Source: Smittium mucronatum
Lineage: Eukaryota; Kickxellomycota; Harpellomycetes; Harpellales; Legeriomycetaceae
Direction: 5' to 3'
DNA length: 30,573 bases
Assembly (NCBI GenBank): GCA_001953115.1
Contig: LSSL01002123.1
Span: forward strand, 1-30,573
In this document: positions 23,111-30,573 of the stretch, one piece after another
Layout of the letters: every line of letters starts with the position of its first letter
How positions within the stretch are numbered: position 1 is the stretch's first letter
Notes under the pieces: model-generated
The model's database searches: none
What the model was told of the DNA's origin: nothing
What the model saw: only the letters and a program-made list of their open reading frames with translations
Position numbers and translations under genes: made by a program

Positions 23111-24052
23111 CAAATAAATTTGGTGTTTGGTTATACTAGATAATAGAGAAAGACTTTTTATCAATTTTTTTTGCAAATTTCTTACTTTTTTTGACTTTTT
23201 AAAAAAAAATTTACATGAATTTTTATTGATACTAAAATATTAATGACTTAAACTCATTTATACTAAAAACTTGTTAGATGAAAATTCTCTGCATCATGTT
23301 CTGTTTTTATAGAATTTTTTTAAAAAATGAAACTTTTAATATCAATTAAAAATTGATTTTTCACAATGAATTAATTTTTTTTTGATAAATAAAACTAATA
23401 CAGCGATAATATATAAATTAGCAAAACTATATATTTATATATACTGAACTAATACTTGATTTCTCTGAAAAAATAAAGTCTTATATTTATATCAATTTCA
23501 CTGAAGGACATTTTTTAATATATTAAAAAAAAAATCAAGGTCGACCCATAAATGAAAAAGATAAAATTAAACCACTTTTATGAGTCATCCTAATTTTAAT
23601 TGCAAATCGTATAACATAATTTTTTAATATTTTTTCTTTAGCTTAAAAATTGCGATTTTTAATCTTTAATTTATATTTAATATCCAAATCAATAATTACA
23701 GATCAAGATGTGATTCATGATCTTTCAACTTTTTTCCAAAATTTTTTTTAAACCCCAATCTTAATTACAATAATCGGATAGTAAAATCTGAAAACATTAC
23801 ATATTTTCTAAACATGATAACATGTTATTTTTAAAAAATAGAAACAAGAAATTTGAATTAGTCCCTCATGAATATGGAAGATCATTCAATTAAGAGATCA
23901 TTTAAATATTTCTTTTTTTTTCTTCTTTTATGATCTTATAAAATTGAAATTAGAGGCATTTAATTTTTTTAATAGGTAAATAAAGATAAAATATTTTCTA
24001 ATATTTGATTATTTCATTAAATTGACCTAATAACTTTCAAAATACTGACACA
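23111..24052. other. very AT-rich stretch, no gene seen
   Basis: There are no recognisable coding pieces, repeats or RNA genes. Confidence 0.4.
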
Positions 24053-24085
24053 TTAAGCCTTTCCGTGAACAAAAACTTACCTCGG
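24053..24085 (+). mobile_element. degenerate TTAA/CCTTT-type element end
   Basis: TTAAGCCTTTCCGTG followed by AACAAAAAC aligns with TTAACCCTTTCAGGTGCCAAA at 30186. About 150 bases downstream, GGAACTGAAATTTTT and CGGCTTCAGTTGTA resemble the tandem unit seen after the 30186 copy (GGACAGGAAGTTTC and CCCTCAGCTATA). It is more decayed than the others. Confidence 0.35.
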
Positions 24086-24299
24086 TCATATTTTTGTATA
24101 TTATTTATTTAAATTAGTCTAAATCGGCAATCAGTATAATATATAGAAATAATATCAAACTAATAACAAAATTGAACGAAAAGAAAAAAAATCCTTTTTT
24201 GACCATCGGAACTGAAATTTTTAATGCTTTTATTTTTCGGCTTCAGTTGTAAAATGAAAATTTAACTGTAATAAATTTTATAATGAAGCCTCAAAATTT

Positions 24300-26495
24300 A
24301 TATTTCTAGGATTTTTCAAACCAATGAAGGGTTTATATCTATAAAAAATTACCTTAAATATCGCTTTAAATGTTTTAATACATGCAAAAAATGACTAAAG
24401 CTAGTTATTTTATGTATATTCAAAAAATTTGGTAAAAAAAAATACTCAGTCTGTTTTTTATGCGAAATACTAGTTTTATCGGATTTATATCATTATAGCT
24501 ATTTTATGGGTTGGACGGTATCGATTAAAAAATATATAAGTTCAATTGGCGGTAATTTTTTAGCAGTGTTTTAAGAAAATAAAAATAAAAATAGATTTAA
24601 TAATATAAATATATATGTGTAGTTATATTTATAAGTATGATTCTAAAAATTAAATGAAGAATTTCCTGAAAGGAAGAAAAGCAAATTATAAAACTCGAAA
24701 AAAATAGAAACATAGGTTATTTTTTAATTCTATAAAAATATTTCTAAGTTAGAGAAAAGGATTTATTTGAACGCAAGCACTTTGAGGTGATGAATAGTGA
24801 TCTAAAAATTTAATAAAGTTGGATGAAAAAATATCCGAATTCATTAAGGGCAGATAATTTTATATGAAGAAAAATATCTTTATTTGCACTAAGAAAAAAT
24901 TATATTATGTATAAGCGTCCTAATCAATATACATATCAAGTTCCGAAGAAAATAATAATGAGAATTCTGCGTAAAAATATTGAATTTTTGTAAAGTAGTG
25001 GATACTTTGGAAATTTTAAACCGAGAATAAGGTTTTATATTTTAAAATCCACAGAAGAACCTGCTGGTGGTGATATTAATCGATAAAAAAAATTTAAGAA
25101 ATACTTATTAGAACGATTAGAGAAAAGGATTATTTTACGTGACTGCTAAAAAAAAATTTAACCTTAGTTTTTTATATTCAATGGATTCTATTCTAAATTT
25201 TGTCTTTTGATAAGTATTAAATATTGAAGAGATATCTTTTTATTGGAAAAATATATTTTCAGGAGCTTATTTTCAAATAAATGAAAAAAATGCGTCTAGG
25301 AAAAGCTTTAAAAATACGGTTCTATCTCTATATTAGGAACAGGATCAACATCTTAATATAAATTAAAGATCATGGTTTTATATTCCCATGAAATTAAAAT
25401 ATCGCTAAAAGATTTATACTAAAAAAAGACGCCCGGTGATATTTAGACCATCAGAAAAACTCATAAAATTAATTAAAAATTTATTAAAAATTTATTAAAA
25501 ATTTATTAATAATTTCTAAAAAAAAAACTATGATAGATTTTGAAATTCTTTTTTTAATTAATTATGTATCTTAACATCAGAAATCTTTGTATATTGGTTT
25601 GAAGGTGTCTAAATAGTGATAATTGCGCTTATAACCCCCTTTTTGATAATAAAATCGAGAAGTACGTAAATTATACACAATTATTATGTAAATTTAAAAA
25701 TAATTTGACATAAAAATCTCAAGTATAAACTTATAAAATATCTTAGTACTGATTTTTAGAAATATTTTACAATGAAAAGAGTTGTTTATTGAAAAATAAT
25801 ATTTGTAAACAATAATCTCGTTCAACTCTTAAAGGAGGTTGAAACGTCTCTTAAATTTTGTAAAAAAATTTAAGTGGCATATCTATAAAACTACCTAATC
25901 TGAAATTGAAATATATTGATATTTTTTTGAATTTAAGATCCAATGAAATAAATTATAAGGCATTGAATTAATCGTGGGTATATGAAGCTTAAAGAAAATA
26001 GGCGATAGAAAAACGAGGACGAAAAAAACTAACATATCTATTTGAAACTATAAATGCAGATTAAATCTCATTGAAAAATAAGGTAATTTTTCCAAAATGT
26101 TAGATTTATAAATACGCCGAGCCGAAGTATGATTTAAAATATGAAAATCGATTTAAATTCATGAAAAATAATTTCTTATAATTCAAAAAATAAGAACAGG
26201 TTACAAATTAAACACTATTTTACTTATAAAAAAAAATTTAAAAAAAAGTCTTTTTTTGAAAAAAAATACAAAAAATCAATTTTTATATTTTACCTCAATA
26301 ATAATGGTATATATTATAAAAAAAATTTCACAGTAAAAGCCATTGAATTTTAATTTAATATAAAAAAGCTCATTTATAAATGCTAGTTTATGGCTAAAGA
26401 CACTTTGGAATCGAGTAATTCATTTATTAAAATTAAACTCCCAACTTTAGACGTTTTATTATAGAAGAAACGTACTAAAAATAAAATATTTAAAG
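24300..26495. other. AT-rich stretch with coding-like debris
   Basis: Plus-strand scraps read protein-like but belong to no family I recognise. Examples are YIMYKRPNQYTYQVPKK (about 24905), FGNFKPRIRFYILKSTEEPA (about 25010) and EKRGRKKLTYLFETINAD (26008-26061). The last continues in the same frame past stops into YAEPKYDLKYENRFKFM (to about 26160). The basic RGRKK motif could be an AT-hook from another dead transposase. No element ends were defined. Confidence 0.3.
25475..25507. repeat. three exact 11-base tandem units
   Basis: AAAAATTTATT is repeated three times without mismatch. This is a simple AT minisatellite. Confidence 0.9.
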
Positions 26496-26699
26496 ATGAA
26501 AATTAAAAAAAATGATAATAAATATTCATTAGCTATTAATTTGAAGCAAATTATATATGCAGTTAAAACACAATATGAATTTATCATAAATGAGATCGAT
26601 ATTGAAAATTTATTTTATGAAACGAGAAAAAATATTCAAAATAGAATTAGAGAATTATATAAACTTCAGGCAATCACAATTGTGCAAAAAAATATTTAA
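26496..26699 (+). pseudogene. 67-codon coding-like frame, family not recognised
   Basis: From an ATG, the frame reads as a plausible soluble, largely helical protein: LKQIIYAVKTQYEFIINEID, then ENLFYETRKNIQNRIRELYK. Charge alternates with aliphatic residues, unlike chance frames nearby. Its length alone is not significant at this composition. It may be a fragment of a transposase or a small gene. I cannot assign a function. Confidence 0.3.
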
Positions 26700-26808
26700 A
26701 ACAATTTAATTAATACATAAAGAACTGGTTTATATTCGTCAAATTAAAAAATCTTAGTAAATTTTTTTTTAGTATAAATAAAATATTAGCATACTAAAAG
26801 AATAAAAC

Positions 26809-27356
26809 TGAGGGTGATTAAAAATGATAGAGATTAAATAAAATATGATGCTAAAAAATGAGGCTAGAGACATGAGGGATGAAATATATACAATTTAAAG
26901 AGATGAGTAGTGGAGCGTATAAAATGGGATAAATAATAGGTGATATCTATTTAGTGTATAAATAAATGTGATTGTATAAGTGATTTTCAAAATTTAGATG
27001 TATTAAAGTGAAGGTTAAAAAAAGAGGTATATGTAAAAAGTGATGAGTATAAAACATGAATGAAGATGGAGTGTATAAAAAATGTGATAAGAATAGAGAG
27101 AGAAGAGAATTAGACTAGAGTAAAATAGGCATATAAAAAAACCAAAGAGGAAAAAGGAATAAAAAAAATAAGTGAGGATATAGATAGGGTATCAAAGGAT
27201 TTCAGTAAAAATGAATAAGTAGTAAGAGAATTGGTATATATAGGGTTGAGGTAAAAAAGGTGATAGTATAAAATTAGGGCACATAAAAGACGAGTTCAAA
27301 AAGTTTGAATATAAGAGAGTGAAGTGTGTGCAAAAGAAGTAGAGTAAAAAAAAAAA
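26809..27356. repeat. purine-rich, C-poor tract with degenerate GTATAAAA repeats
   Basis: From 26821 to 27360 the plus strand has about 19 C in 540 bases while G stays common, a strong strand asymmetry not seen elsewhere. The phrase GTATAAAA or close variants recurs at irregular intervals (26917, 26955, 26974, 27047, 27073, 27265). GGAGCGTATAAAATGGGATAA (26912) and GGAGTGTATAAAAAATGTGATAA (27068) are clearly related. It reads as an old, diverged minisatellite. No open frame or RNA gene was recognised. Confidence 0.6.
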
Positions 27357-28330
27357 TTATTAAAAATTATGTAATGAACTTTTTTTTTAATTTTTTCTAA
27401 AAAATATTCGATTCGTTTTAAAATTTATCACATAAATACGCATAAACATAAATTATAATTCTCTTATTTAATAATATTCAAATTTCAAGAGGTATTTACT
27501 CTTCAATCTATGTAACGAATTTTTATAACTATATCTTTTTATTTGTATTAAAAAGAATATAATACATCATCAGGTATTATGAAAAAAAAAACATTCATAA
27601 CTTGAGATTACTTAGCGCTAATAAAATAAATTTGTTCAGAAATAAACTAATAAAACAGTTTAAACCCTTATTTTATTATCGTGTTTTTTTTTTAAATTTT
27701 TTTTAGTAACTCCATGGTTTCAAGTAGCTTTATTTGATAGTTTTTTTACCAAAAAATTTTGAATTATTTTTTTAATGAAGTTAGGCAAAACTCTATAAAG
27801 TTAATATAAATAGATAAAAAAAATCCGAATTTATAATTTAGGAAAAAATCTGCACAACTAGTTAAAAAAATGAAGAATGATAGATGTTCTTAATTTTACA
27901 GTAAAAGTTGTAAAAATGAATTATCAATAAATTTTAGAATTATGAATAAAGTAAATAAACGTAAAAATATAAGTTCTGTCGCAATTTTTTTACTAGAAAA
28001 TAATTATTAAATTAATTATTTAGAAAAAAATACAATCAGTAATTCTATTTGATTAAAAACAAATACATTATATTTTTTAAAATGAATTCCAAAATAACAT
28101 TTTTAAACTCAGAAATAGCATCATTTTAATGATAAAATATATGCAATAAATTTTTTACAAAAATAATAATAATAATAATAAAAAGAAAAAGAATTTAATT
28201 TTTTTTGCTATACTCAATCATTGAATAACCATTTATCAATTGAAATATACATAATCATAACCTCAAAAGGAGTTCTTTTAAGTGTATAAAAGAAGGGTTT
28301 TAAACTATAAGTCCGATTAATTCTTAAGCA
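27357..28330. other. AT-rich stretch with an AAT microsatellite, no gene seen
   Basis: About six AAT units occur at 28162-28181. The rest has no coding sequence that I recognise. Confidence 0.45.
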
Positions 28331-28339
28331 ATGAAAAAT

Positions 28340-29880
28340 CATCTGATACCTTCATTTAAAGCTGAAAAGTTTCCCATCCTTCTCAAACAAATTGGTTCTG
28401 TTTATAACTTATCCACGTCAAATTTAAGTACAAAAACTAAAAGCTTTTTTTTCCCTAAAAACTTGCTGTTATATCAAGCTTTTTTACTATCCCACATAAT
28501 TAAAAGATTTTTTACTCGTACTGGAATAGTTGATTGCATCGAATTGGTCTACTTCAACATTTTCCAGAGATATATCGTGAAAGTTACTTGGTTTATAAAT
28601 AGACCAAAGAGCTGAATAAAAAACCGAAATTTGTTCCGTTGCATTAAAGTTAGAGATATTTAATGTATTTTTTGTAGATAAGAAAAGTGGCAAATGTAAC
28701 TTTTAAGTTCAAAGATTTCTGATAATCCTTCGTGAAAATCATTAAGCGGATTGAGAAAAGTATTTCCGTCTTGAAATCTTCCCTTATAAATATCGTTTGA
28801 GCTTTTTCAGATTTGTAAATGGTTCTAATCCTCCATTCTCTTCGTAATTATAAAAAGATAGATATAAAAACCCGGTTTATAGATCTGAATATCGTCCATT
28901 GATCGTTTTATAGGCAACTTCGACAAAAAAACAGTAAAAATGTGGTGAAATCTTTAATCAGCTCTATTTTTAACCTCGTAAAACTACTCCAGAATCGGTT
29001 TTGGGTTTTAAAATTGGGATCTAGATCTCTTCATTATTATTTTTTGAACAAATCGGCTTTTGGTTACTTAGAGCAGCCCGTTTCGAATATATCTAGGAAA
29101 TTACCAATAGATCGGTCACTAATAGTCTCGAATGAGACTTCAAGCTTCCATAATCCTTTCGCAGAATTTTTACCGTCGTTTTAGGCTCTTGAAACTTGGT
29201 ATAGATTAGCCAGTAGTTGGAGAATTAGTATCCTGAGTTGGAGAAGTGCTGCTACTGTGAAAATCAAAGTCTAATGCAGTCTACTTGATCATAAGTAAAA
29301 GCTAGGATTGCTGTATTATTTATTGCTTTTTTCTGGAAATAAGAGATTCAATTTAATTCCGAATCATTAGCGATTGTTTTTCCGGATTTATTAGATGATT
29401 CGGTTTAGCGCTTGGATCCAATAATTTATGGTGGTAATAAACTTTTGCTTAGATTAAGGTGAATGAGATAATAGATAAAGGTTCTCGCATGATTTTTAAA
29501 AATCTTATTTCAGAGACATCAGTTAGTTCAATCCCTAAGGCTTCCCGAATTACATATGTAAATAGCGCTCAATTGGCTTAGTGGCTTTGGAAACCACCTG
29601 ATAAATCCCTTAATAGGCTGATTATTTTTTATTAATGTAGCTAAATTCAGAATTTTCAGCGATGGGAGGGGGATCATAGTTCACTGAGCTTGTTTTTGGA
29701 TAAAAAAATAAATTGACTATTTACGCTCTTCTTCAGTTAGTGGTGACCCGAAGAAGTAAAAGTTAATAAATGGTAAAGCACATTAATTTCTATCACAAAA
29801 AGAGTTCTGTATTGGTATTATAACATTGAAAAAAGATACTAATAGCTATTTGTCTTGAATTCTCTCTCAAGTATCATGTT
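28340..29880 (-). pseudogene. dead retrotransposon: gag-like region then reverse transcriptase (DIRS-like)
   Basis: Minus-strand reading in shifting frames gives an ordered set of landmarks. The gag-like part runs from SPLTEEERK and FFYPKTSSVNYDPPP (about 29720-29660), through VSKATKPIERYLH (29597-29557), to LGIELTDVSEIRFLKIMREP (about 29545-29485), then KPNHLINPEKQSLM. Ser/Thr-rich FHSSSTSPTQDTNSP comes next. The reverse-transcriptase part starts near 29170 with GLWKLEVSFETISD. It continues with KPGFYIYLFIITKR (28878-28837), like 'PGFYSxLFVIPKK', then NLKKLKRYL, like 'NLKxLNRYL'. YLCNGTNFGFLFSSLVYL-type sequence follows near 28640-28570. The catalytic YxDD region is decayed. A gag-like ORF followed by this RT type is what I associate with DIRS-like elements. 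I see no tyrosine recombinase or terminal repeats, so Ty3-like origin remains possible. Confidence 0.6.
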
Positions 29881-30185
29881 GGATTTTTTATGTTAGTTTT
29901 TAAATCATGATTTTAGATTTCAATTCCTTCATCTTAACTATCGAAAATATAATTTAAAATTCATTTCGAATAAAATATGGGAGATTCTCTTTGAAAGCAG
30001 ATGCTTTATTATTAAATTTTTACTACGTGCTTCATTATGAAATGTAGGAATGAACAAAAAATTATATTATTTTGAAAAACAAATCAATCAGAAAAATCAG
30101 TTTGTTCCAATTGGCGATTGAGTAAGTAACCTAATTATTGAAGGCTGAAAAATAAATTTATTGGCTAGAAAGGATAATAATTCAG
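29881..30185. other. AT-rich spacer, no gene seen
   Basis: It lies between the gag-like relic and the TTAA element end. The 5' untranslated or terminal region of the retroelement should be here, but no repeat or primer-binding site is evident. Confidence 0.35.
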
Positions 30186-30573
30186 TTAACCCTTTCAGGT
30201 GCCAAATTTCTGCATAAAAAAATTGATTTCGGTAAAGAAAATAAATTTTTTATCATATCTAATTGGTATATTATGCAATAAAACCATGATTATTTATAAA
30301 GAAAAAAACCATGGGATGAGATTTTTACTTGTCAAAACCCCATTTTACTCGGATAAAATGGCTACTTTTTGGACAGGAAGTGCCATTTATCTTGACCAAA
30401 GTTATAAATATAGGTTTCTATTAGAAAAAATTGGTCGAAAATAACAACCTTGTTGATCAATACTACTGCGTAAATGATGGATTTTTTTGGACAGGAAGTT
30501 TCTTTTTTCTGGCCCTCAGCTATAGGATTTGATTTTAAACCGTTAATATTGGTCAAAAATAGACGCCTCTTAG
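30186..30573 (+). mobile_element. piggyBac-like element end, running off the window
   Basis: TTAACCCTTTCAGGTGCC followed by AAATTTCTGC at 30186-30213 is the best-preserved of four related ends. The TTAA plus CCC-starting terminus is characteristic of piggyBac-type insertions. Diverged tandem repeats begin about 170 bases in and continue to the window edge. Any transposase would lie to the right. The plus frame 30199..30444 and minus frame 30362..30556 overlap the repeats and look like shadows. Confidence 0.5.
30366..30573. repeat. diverged tandem repeat, about 118-base unit
   Basis: TTTTTGGACAGGAAGT occurs at 30366 and again 118 bases later. In both units a TATA-containing middle and then TTGGTCRAAAATA follow (about 30430 and 30549). 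The last unit is cut by the window end. The array at 6660-6980 shares these anchors. Confidence 0.65.

Noticed and set aside
28331..28615. 94-codon plus-strand open frame
   Set aside because: It is antisense to the retrotransposon relic, and its Phe/Lys/Ile-rich content matches a shadow of that strand.
28487..28693. 68-codon minus-strand open frame as an independent gene
   Set aside because: It starts at TTG and lies within the reverse-transcriptase relic, where the matching frame is another one; it is a shadow or frameshifted part of that relic.
29185..29760. Alternative genetic code with TAA/TAG read as glutamine
   Set aside because: The 917-codon bHLH gene uses CAA and CAG freely, has no internal TAA or TAG, and ends at TAA, so the standard code applies; the relic is also frameshifted.
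1..30573. tRNA, rRNA, riboswitch or CRISPR array
   Set aside because: I found no B-box/A-box pair, no rRNA-like block, and no regularly spaced identical repeats with unique spacers; the tandem arrays are diverged and lack spacers.

Overview
The window looks like nuclear DNA of an AT-rich fungus. One spliced gene sits at the left end and about 25 kb of decayed transposable elements follows. The reasons for calling it fungal are a bHLH-leucine-zipper transcription factor with a short GT-AG intron, a very long Asn/Ser-rich N-terminus, and relics of several eukaryotic transposon classes. An early-diverging lineage with an AT-rich genome, such as the insect-gut Harpellales, would fit, but that is a guess from general character. 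No bacterial-style operon, rRNA, tRNA or CRISPR array was seen.

Layout. At 1-988 lies the T-rich 3' flank of the gene. At 989-3849 (minus) is the only intact gene, which appears as two open frames but is one 917-codon gene joined by a 107-base intron. At 3850-7000 are its upstream region, a gag-like relic (about 4.54-4.96 kb, minus), an RNase H-like relic (about 5.9-6.4 kb, minus) and a diverged tandem array with a 111-116 base period. At 7735-8310 is a GC-rich island with hairpins and a 43-base direct duplication, probably a recent insertion of unknown class. At 9150-10085 (plus) is a broken DDE_4-type transposase. From 10.1 to 19.2 kb there is very AT-rich sequence with only scraps of coding-like sequence.

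At about 20.05-23.11 kb is a complete but dead Mutator-like (MULE) element: a plus-strand transposase relic between long inverted repeats. At 26.81-27.36 kb is a strand-asymmetric, C-poor purine tract. At 28.34-29.88 kb (minus) is a dead retrotransposon, gag-like region then reverse transcriptase, most like DIRS-type elements. From 30.19 kb to the window end is a TTAA-CCCTTT element end followed by a diverged 118-base tandem repeat. It shares its end motif with sites at 6.56, 19.18 and 24.05 kb, and its tandem unit resembles the array at 6.7 kb.

The elements are broken mostly by stop codons and frameshifts. Where two copies can be compared (the MULE inverted repeats), transitions are over-represented. 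With the low GC of the non-genic DNA, this suggests decay dominated by C-to-T change, possibly RIP-like, but the window alone cannot prove it. All homology statements come from reading translations against remembered family motifs, with no database search.
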